Source: 73-13 sp035555435 (GTDB lineage Bacteria > Actinomycetota > Actinomycetes > Actinomycetales > Microbacteriaceae). Taken from it: a DNA stretch of 64,000 nucleotides. A program made the translations under genes and the position numbers. Positions 25,135 to 34,679 of this stretch are shown here, one piece after another. The DNA is taken from assembly GCA_035555435.1 (NCBI GenBank), contig DATMGN010000008.1, forward strand, positions 43,004 through 107,003, in the 5' to 3' direction. How positions within the stretch are numbered: position 1 is the stretch's first letter; each line of letters begins with the position of its first letter. The notes under the pieces were generated by a model. The model did not search any database, was not told where the DNA came from, and was given only the letters and a program-made list of their open reading frames with translations.

Positions 25135-27120
25135 GTGATCGGCCGCATCCCCATCCGCTTCGTCGGACCGGTCGAGCCCGAGCGCCGCTGGCCCGCCAAG
25201 GCCTACGCGGGCGAGGTCGTCCCGTTCCGTGCGACCGTCTTCCGCGAGGGGCACGGCCGCCTCGGCGCCGAGCTGCGGCTCGTCGCCCCCGACGGCACTG
25301 AGCGCGCGCACCCCATGCGCCTGCTCGGCGAGGGCACCGATCTGTGGGAGGCGCAGGTCCGGCTCGACGAGCGTGGGCCGTGGCGGTTCCGAGTCCGGGC
25401 GTGGAGCGACGATTGGGACTCGTGGCTGCGCACCGCCGCCATCAAGCTCGCGGCGGGCCAGGACGTCGAGACGACGCTCGCGATCGGCGCGCAGCTGCTC
25501 GCCGCCCGCGACCGGCTCAAGCTCTACCGCGAGGCGGCGGCCGCGCTGCTCGACACCGCGCGCGACCCCCTCGACCGGCTCGCCGCGGCGCGCGCGCCGA
25601 AACTCGCCGCCGCGATCGAACGCGATCCCATCGGCTCGCTGTTCAGCGAGTCGGACTCGCACGAGCTCTTCGTCGAACGCGAGCGCGCTGGCGTCGGCCA
25701 GTGGTACGAGTTCTTCCCGCGGTCGGAAGGCGCGAAGCGGGCGAAGGACGGCAGCTGGACGAGCGGCAGCTTCCGCACCGCGGCGCGGCGGTTGCCGGCC
25801 GTCGCCGAGATGGGCTTCGACGTCCTCTACCTCCCACCGATCCACCCGATCGGGGTGCGCCACCGCAAGGGCCGCGACAACTCACCCGAGGCCCAACCCG
25901 GCGACCCGGGCAGCCCGTGGGCCGTCGGCGGTCCACTCGCCGACGGCAGCGCGGGCGGTCACGACGCGATCCACCCGGACCTCGGCACCCTGACCGACTT
26001 CCGCGCCTTCGTGCGCCGGGCGCACGAGCTCGGCATCGAGGTCGCGCTCGACCTGGCGCTGCAGGCCTCCCCCGACCATCCTTGGGTCACCGAGCACCCC
26101 GAGTGGTTCACGCATCGACCCGACGGGTCGATCGCCTACGCTGAGAATCCGCCGAAGCAGTACCAGGACATCTATCCGCTCGACTTCGACCAGGATCCTG
26201 ACGGACTCTTCGCCGAGGTCGTGCGGGTCCTCGAGCACTGGATCGCGCAGGGCGTGCGCATCTTCCGCGTCGACAACCCGCACACCAAGCCGCTCGCGTT
26301 CTGGGAGCGACTCATGGCCCACTTCCGCGAGCGCCACCCGGACGTCGTCTTCCTCGCCGAGGCCTTCACCCGGCCCGCGATGCTGCACGCGCTCGCCGGG
26401 GCGGGCTTCCAGCAGTCGTACACCTACTTCACCTGGCGCAACACAAAGGCCGAGCTCGAGGAGTTCCTCGGCTCGATCTCGCACGACACCTCCGCATTCC
26501 TGCGCCCCAACCTGTTCGTCAACACGCCCGACATCCTGAGCGAGTACTTGCAGCACGGCGGGCGCCCGGCGTTTCAAGTGCGCGCCGCCATCGCCGCGAC
26601 CGCCTCGCCGACCTGGGGCGCGTACGCCGGCTTCGAGCTCGTCGAGGACGTCGCGAGGCCAGGCGCCGAGGAGAACATCGACAACGAGAAGTACGAGTAC
26701 AAGGCCCGCGACTGGGCGGGCGCGCTCCGGTCCGGCACCTCGCTCGCCCCCTACCTCGCCCAGCTCAACGCCATCCGGGCGTCGCACCCGGCGCTGCGGC
26801 AGCTGCGCAACTTCGAGGCGCACTGGAGCGACGCCGACGACGTCCTCGTCTACTCCAAGCACCTGCGCGGCGAGTTCACCCCCACGGGCGCGCCCGACGG
26901 CATCATCGTCGTCGCGGCGCTCGAGGCCTCCGCCGTCCGCGAGACGAGCGTGTACCTCGACCTCGAGCGACTCGGCATGCACCCCGACGCGCGGTTCGAC
27001 GTCGTCGAGCTGCTCACGGGAGCCCGCTGGCAATGGGGACGCGAGAACTGGGTGCGCCTGGACCCCCAGCTCCTCCCCGTGCACGTGCTCGCGGTCGACT
27101 ACGGAACCGTGCGGCCGTGA
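25135..27120 (+). CDS. glgE: Alpha-1,4-glucan:maltose-1-phosphate maltosyltransferase
   Basis: A 661-residue GH13_3 enzyme that extends alpha-1,4-glucans with maltose units from maltose-1-phosphate. The nucleophile is about Asp380 in IFRVDNPHTKP and the acid/base about Glu409 in FLAEAFTRP. VLYLPPIHPIGVRHRKGRDN and DLALQASPDHPWVTEHPEWF are hallmarks of GlgE, not of other GH13 amylases. The N-terminal 200 residues are the Ig-like and helical modules of the family. GTG start. Its stop overlaps the glgB start by 4 bp, so chain extension and branching are coupled. TreS and the maltokinase that supply substrate are not in the window. Confidence 0.96.
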   Translation: MIGRIPIRFVGPVEPERRWPAKAYAGEVVPFRATVFREGHGRLGAELRLVAPDGTERAHPMRLLGEGTDLWEAQVRLDERGPWRFRVRAWSDDWDSWLRTAAIKLAAGQDVETTLAIGAQLLAARDRLKLYREAAAALLDTARDPLDRLAAARAPKLAAAIERDPIGSLFSESDSHELFVERERAGVGQWYEFFPRSEGAKRAKDGSWTSGSFRTAARRLPAVAEMGFDVLYLPPIHPIGVRHRKGRDNSPEAQPGDPGSPWAVGGPLADGSAGGHDAIHPDLGTLTDFRAFVRRAHELGIEVALDLALQASPDHPWVTEHPEWFTHRPDGSIAYAENPPKQYQDIYPLDFDQDPDGLFAEVVRVLEHWIAQGVRIFRVDNPHTKPLAFWERLMAHFRERHPDVVFLAEAFTRPAMLHALAGAGFQQSYTYFTWRNTKAELEEFLGSISHDTSAFLRPNLFVNTPDILSEYLQHGGRPAFQVRAAIAATASPTWGAYAGFELVEDVARPGAEENIDNEKYEYKARDWAGALRSGTSLAPYLAQLNAIRASHPALRQLRNFEAHWSDADDVLVYSKHLRGEFTPTGAPDGIIVVAALEASAVRETSVYLDLERLGMHPDARFDVVELLTGARWQWGRENWVRLDPQLLPVHVLAVDYGTVRP

Positions 27121-29000
27121 CGGGGCGCGCGCACGGCCTCGGCGAGGTCGACCTGCACCTCATCGCCGAAGGCCGGCACGAGCGGCTCGCCGAGGCGCTC
27201 GGCGCGCACCTCGGCACCCGCGACGGCGTCGCCGGGGCATGGTTCGCCGTCTGGGCGCCCAACGCGATCGAGGTCCGGCTCGCAGGCGACCGCTGGAACT
27301 GGGTCGCCGTGGACGGGCCCGCCCTGACCCCGATCGGCGCCGGTGTCTGGGAGGCCTTCGTCCCCGGAATCGCCGTCGGGGACGCCTACAAGTTCGCGAT
27401 CCGCGCCGCCGACGGCCAGTGGCGCCTCCACGCAGACCCGCTGGCTCGCTGGGCCGAGGTGCCGCCGCGCACCGCGTCGCGCGTCGCGCACTCGGACTAC
27501 GAGTGGGGCGACGCCGACTGGCTCGAGCGCCGCCGGCGCACCGATCCCCACGACGGGCCGATGAGCGTCTACGAGGTGCACCTCGGATCATGGCGTCCCG
27601 GACTCGGGTACCGCGAGCTCGCCGAGCAGCTCGTCGCCTACGCGGGCGAGCTCGGCTTCACCCACGTCGAGTTCCTGCCCGTCATGGAGCACCCGTACGG
27701 CCCGTCCTGGGGCTATCAGGTGACCGGCTACTACGCGCCGACGTCGCGCTTCGGCTCCCCCGACGACTTCCGCCACCTCGTCGACGCCCTGCACCAGGCG
27801 GGCATCGGCGTCATCCTCGACTGGGTGCCGGCGCACTTCCCGCGCGACGAGTGGGCGCTCGCCGCGTTCGACGGGACGGCGCTCTACGAGCACGCGGACC
27901 CGCTGCTCGGCGCGCACCCCGACTGGGGCACGCTCATATTCGACTTCGGCCGTCCCGAGGTGCGCAACTTCCTCGTCGCCAACGCGCTGTACTGGATCGA
28001 GGAGTTCCACGCCGACGGCCTGCGGGTCGATGCCGTCGCGAGCATGCTCTACCTCGACTATTCGCGGGGGGCCGGCCAGTGGCGCCCGAACCGTCACGGA
28101 GGTCGGGAGAACCTCGAGGCCATCGGACTCCTGCAGGAGGTCAACGCGACCGCGTACCGGCGCAACCCCGGCATCATCATGATCGCGGAGGAGTCGACGG
28201 CGTGGCCGGGCGTGACCGCCCCGACCCACGCCGGCGGGCTCGGCTTCGGGCTCAAGTGGAACATGGGCTGGATGCATGACTCGCTCGAGTACATGAGCGA
28301 GGACCCGTTACATCGCTCCTACCACCACGGCGGGCTGACGCACTCGCTCGACTACGCATATTCCGAGCAGTTCATGCTGCCCCTCAGCCACGACGAGGTG
28401 GTCCACGGCAAGGGGTCGCTGCTCGCGCGGATGCCGGGCGATCGCGGCGCGCAGCTCGCGAACCTCCGCGCCTACCTCGCCTACCAGTGGTCGCATCCGG
28501 GCAAGCAGCTGCTGTTCATGGGCGGCGAGTTCGCGCAGGACACCGAATGGAGCCAGGAGCACGGGCTCGACTGGTCGCTCTCCGACGAGCCGGGGCACGC
28601 GGGCGTCCGCCTCCTCGTCCGCGAGCTCGGGCGCCTGTACCGCGCCCACGACGCGCTCTGGGCCCTCGACCACGACGCGGCGGGCTTCGAGTGGATCGAC
28701 GAGCACGACGGCGCGCGCAACGTCATCGCGTTTCTGCGCCGGTCGCACGACGGCCGGCAGATCGCCGCCGCCTACAACTTCTCGGGCGTCGCGCTCGACT
28801 ACCGACTCGCGCTGCCGGAGGCGGGCCGCTGGCGGGAGCTGCTCAACACGGACGCGCTCGAGTTCGGCGGCCACGGGGGCGGCAATCTGGGCGGCGTCGA
28901 CGCGCAGCCGACGGCCCATCACGGCCGTCCCGCCTCGGCGCAGGTGCATCTACCGGCGCTGTCCGCCGTGTGGTTCGCACCGACGCGCGAAGTGCCCTGA
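27117..29000 (+). CDS. glgB: 1,4-alpha-glucan branching enzyme
   Basis: A 627-residue GH13_9 enzyme that introduces alpha-1,6 branches. The nucleophile is about Asp305 in GLRVDAVASMLYLDY and the acid/base about Glu358 in IIMIAEESTAWPG. A CBM48-like N-terminal module (GAWFAVWAPNAIEVRLAGD) precedes MSVYEVHLGSWRPG. At 627 residues it is shorter than the roughly 730-residue actinobacterial form with two N-terminal modules, so the first module appears absent. GTG start inside the glgE stop (GTGA). It ends 5 bp from the convergent YbbN-like gene. Confidence 0.95.
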   Translation: MTGRAHGLGEVDLHLIAEGRHERLAEALGAHLGTRDGVAGAWFAVWAPNAIEVRLAGDRWNWVAVDGPALTPIGAGVWEAFVPGIAVGDAYKFAIRAADGQWRLHADPLARWAEVPPRTASRVAHSDYEWGDADWLERRRRTDPHDGPMSVYEVHLGSWRPGLGYRELAEQLVAYAGELGFTHVEFLPVMEHPYGPSWGYQVTGYYAPTSRFGSPDDFRHLVDALHQAGIGVILDWVPAHFPRDEWALAAFDGTALYEHADPLLGAHPDWGTLIFDFGRPEVRNFLVANALYWIEEFHADGLRVDAVASMLYLDYSRGAGQWRPNRHGGRENLEAIGLLQEVNATAYRRNPGIIMIAEESTAWPGVTAPTHAGGLGFGLKWNMGWMHDSLEYMSEDPLHRSYHHGGLTHSLDYAYSEQFMLPLSHDEVVHGKGSLLARMPGDRGAQLANLRAYLAYQWSHPGKQLLFMGGEFAQDTEWSQEHGLDWSLSDEPGHAGVRLLVRELGRLYRAHDALWALDHDAAGFEWIDEHDGARNVIAFLRRSHDGRQIAAAYNFSGVALDYRLALPEAGRWRELLNTDALEFGGHGGGNLGGVDAQPTAHHGRPASAQVHLPALSAVWFAPTREVP

Positions 29001-29005
29001 GCCGC

Positions 29006-29851
29006 CTAATACAGCAGCGAGGTCAGCCGCCGACGAGCCGGCCCGACGCGCGGGTCGTCGCCGAGGATCTCGAAGTACTCCAGGAGCCGCTCCTTGACGA
29101 GCTCGCGCTCCGCCGCGTCGCCGGCCGCGAACGCCGTGAACAGCAGCTCGAAGGCGGCCTCGGCATCCCCCGAGGCGAAGGCGCGATCCGCCTCATCGGC
29201 GTCGCTGCCGAGCCGCGCGAGGAGCCGCACCTGCGCGAGCCCGGCGACCGCCTCGGCGTCCCGCGGGTTCTCGGTGATCGCCTGCTCGTAGGCGCGGATG
29301 GCGGCGGCGTAGTCGCCCGCCTCGATCGCGTCGTACGCGGCCTGGTGCAGGGGTGGTAGCGCGGGGGTCTCCGCCTCGCCGGCTCCCGCAGCGTCACCCG
29401 GCTCGCCGAGCGAACCCGTCACGCCCTGCTGCGCCGCGATCTGGAGCACCTGATCGAGCACGCCCCGGACCTCCGTCTCCGGCAGTGCCCCCGCGTAGAG
29501 CGGGACAGGCCGGCCGGCGATGACGGCCGCGGCGAGCGGGATCTGCTGCACCTGGAAGGCCTGGACGAGCTGCGGGTTCGCGAGCGCGTCGACGCGTGCG
29601 AGCGCGATCCGGCCGCCGTAGGACTCGACGACCTGGCCGAGGCCGGTGTCCGGCGTTCTGTCGTCGACGAACTCGACGAGCACTGGAACGGTCTGCGAGA
29701 GCTCCATCACGCTCGAGAACGACATGTCGTCGGCCGCGAACACCCGGGCACCGGGCGCGGGCGGCGGCGTCGCGTCCCCGTTCGCACGCCGGACGAGGCC
29801 CGACAGGTCGACGGCCCCGCGCAGGCTCTCGGACGAACTCGGGTCGCTCAT
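29006..29851 (-). CDS. YbbN/CnoX-like thioredoxin-TPR protein lacking the CXXC site
   Basis: A 281-residue cytoplasmic protein. A thioredoxin-like fold spans roughly residues 45-145 (SQTVPVLVEFVDDRTPDTGL; VDALANPQLVQAFQVQQIPL), but the usual WCGPC-type active site is replaced by DDRTPDTG, so redox catalysis is not expected. A tetratricopeptide-type C-terminus follows (AAYDAIEAGDYAAAIRAYEQ; DEADRAFASGDAEAAFELLF). This is the architecture of the YbbN (CnoX) chaperedoxin. The ATG overlaps the stop of the upstream membrane-protein gene (ATGA). A location next to glgB is frequent in actinobacteria. Confidence 0.85.
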   Translation of the reverse strand: MSDPSSSESLRGAVDLSGLVRRANGDATPPPAPGARVFAADDMSFSSVMELSQTVPVLVEFVDDRTPDTGLGQVVESYGGRIALARVDALANPQLVQAFQVQQIPLAAAVIAGRPVPLYAGALPETEVRGVLDQVLQIAAQQGVTGSLGEPGDAAGAGEAETPALPPLHQAAYDAIEAGDYAAAIRAYEQAITENPRDAEAVAGLAQVRLLARLGSDADEADRAFASGDAEAAFELLFTAFAAGDAAERELVKERLLEYFEILGDDPRVGPARRRLTSLLY

Positions 29852-31701
29852 GGCCGCTCCGCAGACGAGACGATGCCGCCGGAGTAGCCGAGGACCTGGA
29901 TCGGGTCCGTGCTGTCCAGCGGCGGGACGTAGAAGAGCAGTTGGCCCGCGTAGACCGAGGAGTAGCCCCGCTCGCTGCGCTCCACCCCGCTCAACAGGTT
30001 GATCGCACCCTGGGCGATGACCTTGGCACCCGCCTCCGCCGGGGTGACGTCGACGGTCTGGCGCACCGTGCCGAGGACGAGCGCGCCGCCCTCCGTCGTC
30101 GCGAGCGCGACGAGCGGGCTGTCGCCGACCGTGGTCGTGAAGCCCATGTTGTTCGGCGACTCCTGGGCCTGCTGGTTCGCCTGCTGCGCCTGCTGCTTGG
30201 CGAGCCCCCAGCCCAGCACGAAGCGGTCCTCGGCGACATCGAAGCGCTCGTAGAACTCGCTCTCGGCGTCGCTCACGAGGAGGTCGACGTAGGCGGGCGT
30301 CACGTCCGCGATGGGGAACGACACGAGCGAGCTGTCCGGCGGCAGCACCGCCGTGCCGTCCTCGGTCGCCGGCACCTCGGGGATGTCGGCCTGGAGCGCG
30401 ACGAGGTAGGAGATCTTGTAGTCGGCGCGGGGATCGGCCTGCGTGAGCACCATCGCGACGGGCGGGAGCACGGGGGGCGCGGCTTCCGTCGCCTCGCCCT
30501 CCGCCGCACCGGGGGTCGCCGTCGGGGTCGGGGCCGGCTGGCCGCCCTCGAGCGCCTGCGGCTGCGCGATGACGACGAACAGTCGGCGCGGCCACGCGGT
30601 CGAGTTCGCGGGTACCTGCTGCGGCAGGCTCAACACGATCTCCCCGTCCTTGGGGATGACCGGGGTCGAGGCGACCTGCGCCGCGTCGCGGCTGCGCAGG
30701 AGGTAGTCGGCGCTCTTGAGCTCGAGCGCGGGACCCGCGAGGCGCGTCGTCGCGAGCTCGATGTCGTTCGTGCCGTCGGCAGCGGTCACGGTCGAGACCG
30801 CCCGGTCGACGATGCGGCGCACCTGACGCTCGTCGAGCGCGGGGACCGGGGCGCCCGGCTCGCTCGCGCCCGGGGTCGGGCTCGGCGTCGGGGTCGTCGC
30901 CGCCTGCGCGCCGGACACGGGCGACAGGGCGAGCGAGCCGACGACGAGCAGCGCGATCGTCGCGACGCCCGCACCGGCACGATCGGCGACCTTGGTCGAG
31001 CGCACCGACTTGATCGTCGGCACCTTGGGGACCTTGGGCATGCGCCGCTTGGGGCCGCCGCCCCCGCGCATCCGGTGGATCGCGGTGAGCAGCAGGACGA
31101 GGCCGATGACGCTGAGCACCGCGCCGCCGATGATGAGCCAGGCGGAGAACTCGCGCGAGACGGGGGCCGGCGTCGGCCACTCGATCTCGATCTGCCGCGG
31201 GGCGGCGCTCGCGCCGTCCGAGGCGATGACATAGGTGACGTCGGCCGGGAGGGTCTCGGTCATCCGCAACGAGCCTGTGTCGCGGTAGTCCTCCATCCAG
31301 AGGTCCGCGCCGTAGGGGTCGGGCACCGTGTTTTCCACGCCGGCATGCCGGATCGAGACGAGCCCGCACAGCTCCGGCTGGAGCGGGTCGGGAGCGCAGA
31401 CCTCGCCCTGCTCGTCCTGGAAGGCGATCTCGTTGTAGCTCGCCTCGCCGACCCAGGCGAGCACGTCGGCGCGACGGGCGTAGGCCGCGACGATCGGGCC
31501 GCTGCCGGTGATGGTCAGCGTCTGGCGGCCGTCGAGGGCACCGAGCGTCGTCCCGTCGATGATCGTGACGGGCGCCGAGCCGGAGGACTCCACGGCGTAG
31601 TCGTACTTCTGGACCGTCTCGGGCGCGACGCGGATGCCGATCCCGGCCGCGAGCAGGATCGCTGCTGCGACGAACGTGATGATGGCAAGGACAAGGCGCA
31701 C
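29848..31701 (-). CDS. Multi-pass membrane protein of unknown function
   Basis: A 617-residue protein with helices at about residues 4-24, 186-208 and 243-263. The first extracytoplasmic segment (about 25-185) has four-residue-spaced charged patches and three cysteines (EVCAPDP, ELCGL). After the third helix lies a Pro/Thr-rich linker (TTPTPSPTPGASEPG) and a C-terminal domain rich in Val and Asp, with a Gln-rich strip (LAKQQAQQANQQAQESPN). I do not recognise the family. The GTG at 31701 follows AGGAG at good spacing and opens directly into the first helix. The gene overlaps the YbbN-like gene by 4 bp, suggesting a joint role at the membrane. Confidence 0.75.
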   Translation of the reverse strand: MRLVLAIITFVAAAILLAAGIGIRVAPETVQKYDYAVESSGSAPVTIIDGTTLGALDGRQTLTITGSGPIVAAYARRADVLAWVGEASYNEIAFQDEQGEVCAPDPLQPELCGLVSIRHAGVENTVPDPYGADLWMEDYRDTGSLRMTETLPADVTYVIASDGASAAPRQIEIEWPTPAPVSREFSAWLIIGGAVLSVIGLVLLLTAIHRMRGGGGPKRRMPKVPKVPTIKSVRSTKVADRAGAGVATIALLVVGSLALSPVSGAQAATTPTPSPTPGASEPGAPVPALDERQVRRIVDRAVSTVTAADGTNDIELATTRLAGPALELKSADYLLRSRDAAQVASTPVIPKDGEIVLSLPQQVPANSTAWPRRLFVVIAQPQALEGGQPAPTPTATPGAAEGEATEAAPPVLPPVAMVLTQADPRADYKISYLVALQADIPEVPATEDGTAVLPPDSSLVSFPIADVTPAYVDLLVSDAESEFYERFDVAEDRFVLGWGLAKQQAQQANQQAQESPNNMGFTTTVGDSPLVALATTEGGALVLGTVRQTVDVTPAEAGAKVIAQGAINLLSGVERSERGYSSVYAGQLLFYVPPLDSTDPIQVLGYSGGIVSSAERP

Positions 31702-31833
31702 GGGATCGAAACTCCTGATAAAACGACATCCCAGGGTACCGGGAGGGACCCTGGGAGCACGAACCCGGCGATCGGGGGCGTCGCAAACTCCCACTAAACT
31801 CGGAGGCTTGCGAGTGATCCCTCGGGGAGGTCG

Positions 31834-33597
31834 ATGGTGGCCGAAGAGAGCAAGTTCGGCAACGAGATGCGCGGCTATCGCCGCGACGAGGTGGATCGCG
31901 CGGTCGCGGAGCTGAGGGCCCGGGCCGACCGCGCCGCGGCCGAACGCGCGACGGCGCAGAAGGAGATCCAGCGTCTCCTCGCCGTCAACGAGGACCTGCA
32001 GGGGGAGCTCGACGAGCTCGGTCGACCGACCTACGCGGGTCTCGGCTCGCGCCTCGAATCGACGCTGCGCATCGCCGAGGAGCAGGCGACGCGGCTCATC
32101 GGACAGGCGGACATCGACGCGCAGGAGCTGCGCACCGCGGCGAGCGCGGAGGCCGCGGCCGTGCGCGACGCCGCCGAGCAGGAGGCGGCGCGCCAGGTCG
32201 CCGATGCCGCGGCTCGCGCCGAGCGCCTCCTCACGACGGCGAAGGGCGATGCCGAGGTGCTGACGACCCGCGCGAGCGAGTCCGCTCGGATCACGCTGGA
32301 GACGGCGCGGCGCGAGAGCGAGGTCCTGCGTGCCGCCGCGGCGACGGAGGCCGCCGAGCTGCGCGCGACCGCGCAGCGCGATGCCGCGGCAGGGGTGGCA
32401 GCCGCCGAGCGCGAGGCCGCCGAGCTGCGGGCCGAGGCCGAGCGCGCGACGACGGCCGCGCGTCAGGCCGCCGAGCTCGCCGCGCGCGAGGCGGAGCACG
32501 CGCGCACGACCTTCGCGAGCGAGGATGCCGCGGCCCGCGCGGCGCTCGCCGCCGAACTCGACGCTGAGCGCGCGACGCTCGCGCGCGAGCTCGAATCCGG
32601 ACGCACCCGACTCGCGCGGGACGAGGAGCGGATGCGCACGAGCGCCGCTGCCGAGATCGCCGCCGAGCGCGAGCGCCACGAGGCGCAGCTCGCCGCGGCG
32701 GTTGCGGCCCACGAGCGCGAGGTCGCCGCCGAGCGCGCGCGCCTCGCCGACGAGGCCGAGGGCGAGCGGGCGAAGCTCGCCGCCGAGATCGCCGCCGAGC
32801 GCGCACTGCTCGCCGCCCACACCGCGGCCGAGCGCGCGCGCAGCGCCGCGGAGATCGAGGACGCGCAGCAGCGGCTGCGCACCGAGGTCGAGACCCGCTC
32901 CGCCGCGCTCGAGGCCGAGGAGGCCAAGACCCGCGCGGCACTCGAGGCCGAGGTCGCCGCCGCGCGCGCCGCGCTCGATCGTGAGCTCGCCGCGACCCGG
33001 ACGACGGCGGAGACGGCGCTCGCCGACGAGCTCGCCGCCAAGCGCGCTGCGGTCGACGCGGCGATCGAGACCGATCGCACGAGCGCGCAACGCGATGTCG
33101 AGGTGCTGCGCGCCGATGCCGCCCGCGAGGCCGAGGAGGCACGCTCTCTCCTCGCCGCCGAACTCGAGACCACGCGCCAGGAGCAGGAGCTCGCGTTCGC
33201 AGCCCGCGCAGACGAGGCCGAGCAGGGCGCGCTCGCCCGCCACCGCGAGGCCCTCGAGGAGACCCAGTCGTTCCTGTCGACCGCGGAGGAGCGCCTCAGC
33301 GCGGCGACCGCGGAGGCGGAGGAGCAGCGCGCGCTCGCGCTGCGCCTCCAGGAGGAGTCCGCCGAGCACGCGCGCACCAGTCGCGAGCGCGCGGACGCGA
33401 CCGCCGCCGAGGTGCTCGCGAACGCCGAGTCGCGGGCGCGCGCGATCGTCGCCGACGCCGAGCGCCGCGCCGCCGAGCTAATCGGCGACACCGAGACGCG
33501 GCTCGCGGCACTGCGCGCCGAGCGGGACGAGGTCGGCGCGTACCTGGAGAATCTCCGCGGGGCGCTATCGAAGGCCGAGTCGGTCACGACAGACTAG
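31834..33597 (+). CDS. Long DivIVA-like coiled-coil protein (polar scaffold candidate)
   Basis: A 587-residue soluble protein. The first 60 residues (FGNEMRGYRRDEVDRAVAEL) resemble the N-terminal membrane-binding module of DivIVA. From about residue 60 to the end it is a nearly unbroken coiled coil of Ala/Glu/Arg heptads, such as AAEREAAELRAEAERATTAA. It has no membrane helix or catalytic motif. DivIVA, Scy and FilP build polar scaffolds in actinobacteria; a related cytoskeletal role is inferred. The ATG at 31834 follows GGGAGG. The AI-2E-type permease gene starts 5 bp after its stop. Confidence 0.8.
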   Translation: MVAEESKFGNEMRGYRRDEVDRAVAELRARADRAAAERATAQKEIQRLLAVNEDLQGELDELGRPTYAGLGSRLESTLRIAEEQATRLIGQADIDAQELRTAASAEAAAVRDAAEQEAARQVADAAARAERLLTTAKGDAEVLTTRASESARITLETARRESEVLRAAAATEAAELRATAQRDAAAGVAAAEREAAELRAEAERATTAARQAAELAAREAEHARTTFASEDAAARAALAAELDAERATLARELESGRTRLARDEERMRTSAAAEIAAERERHEAQLAAAVAAHEREVAAERARLADEAEGERAKLAAEIAAERALLAAHTAAERARSAAEIEDAQQRLRTEVETRSAALEAEEAKTRAALEAEVAAARAALDRELAATRTTAETALADELAAKRAAVDAAIETDRTSAQRDVEVLRADAAREAEEARSLLAAELETTRQEQELAFAARADEAEQGALARHREALEETQSFLSTAEERLSAATAEAEEQRALALRLQEESAEHARTSRERADATAAEVLANAESRARAIVADAERRAAELIGDTETRLAALRAERDEVGAYLENLRGALSKAESVTTD

Positions 33598-33602
33598 GCA
33601 CC

Positions 33603-34667
33603 GTGAGGATCCTCAACCCCTTCCGCGCGGGCCTCTTCGCGGGCATCGGAGTCCTGGTCGCCGTCGCGCTCGGCGGCGCCGTCGCCTCGATCGGGCAGAT
33701 CCTCACCTACGTGGGCGCAGCGCTCTTCCTCGCCCTCGGGCTCGACCCGATGATCAGCTGGCTGGAGGCGCGGCGCGTGCCGCGCTGGGCAGCCATCATC
33801 ATCGTGCTCGTCGCGTTCGCGGGACTCATTGCCGGTCTCGTCTTCGCGATCATCCCCGTCGTCGCCGACCAGGTGAACAACGCGATCGACGCCTTCCCGA
33901 CGCTCATCGCCCGATTCGGCTCGGAAGGCGACATCGGCGAGTGGATCGCTGCGACGTTCCCGTGGCTCGGCACCGATCAGCTCATCGAGCAGGTCGAGAG
34001 CTGGGTGCGAAACCTCGACTACGCGCAACTCGGCCTCGGCGTGCTCAACTTCGGCATCACCGTCCTCTTCGGACTCGGCGGCGCGCTCATCATCCTCATC
34101 CTCACGATCTACTTCACCGCCTCCACGACCGGCATCAAGCGGATGCTCTACCGGCTCGTGCCCGCGACCAAGCGCCCCATCTTCATCGAGATCGCCGAGG
34201 AGGTGTCGCGCTCGGTGGGCCGCTTCGTCATGGGGCAGGGCGCACTGGGGCTGCTCAACGGCGTGCTCACGGGCGTCATGCTCGGCATCGTCTTCCCGCT
34301 CTTCGGCCTGCCCGTCGACTACTGGGCGCTGCTGGCGTTCCTCGCGATGCTCGGCTCGATGATCCCGCTCGTCGGCACGATCACGGCGACGATCCTGAAC
34401 ACGCTGCTCGTGCTGCTGTTCAACGGGCCCCCGAGCGCCCTCGCGGTCGGCATCTACGCGGTCGTTTACATGCAGCTCGAGGCGTACTTCATCAGCCCGC
34501 GGATCATGGCGGAGGCCGTCAAGGTGCCCGGGGCCGTCGTCGTCATCGCGGCGCTCGCGGGCGGCGCGCTGCTCGGCCTGCTCGGGGCGCTCGTCGCGAT
34601 CCCCGTCGCCGCGGCGATCATCCTCATCATCAACCGCGTGATCGTCCCGAAGCAGGACGCGCTCTGA
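33603..34667 (+). CDS. AI-2E family (PerM-like) transporter
   Basis: A 354-residue membrane protein with about eight helices (PFRAGLFAGIGVLVAVALGG; GGALIILILTIYFTASTTGI; VVVIAALAGGALLGLLGALV). The layout and the segment QGALGLLNGVLTGVMLGIVF match the AI-2E/PerM family, whose members move varied substrates, including Na+/H+ exchange and autoinducer-2 export. Substrate unknown. The GTG start lies 5 bp after the coiled-coil gene, so both are read together. The convergent hydrolase gene ends 12 bp further. Confidence 0.87.
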   Translation: MRILNPFRAGLFAGIGVLVAVALGGAVASIGQILTYVGAALFLALGLDPMISWLEARRVPRWAAIIIVLVAFAGLIAGLVFAIIPVVADQVNNAIDAFPTLIARFGSEGDIGEWIAATFPWLGTDQLIEQVESWVRNLDYAQLGLGVLNFGITVLFGLGGALIILILTIYFTASTTGIKRMLYRLVPATKRPIFIEIAEEVSRSVGRFVMGQGALGLLNGVLTGVMLGIVFPLFGLPVDYWALLAFLAMLGSMIPLVGTITATILNTLLVLLFNGPPSALAVGIYAVVYMQLEAYFISPRIMAEAVKVPGAVVVIAALAGGALLGLLGALVAIPVAAAIILIINRVIVPKQDAL

Positions 34668-34679
34668 GCGAAGCCGCGA

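Noticed and set aside
32463..33587. A Ser/Ala-rich reverse open frame opposite the coiled-coil gene
   Set aside because: It is the antisense reading of Ala/Glu/Arg codons; the forward frame has the coiled-coil pattern, a ribosome site and an operon partner.
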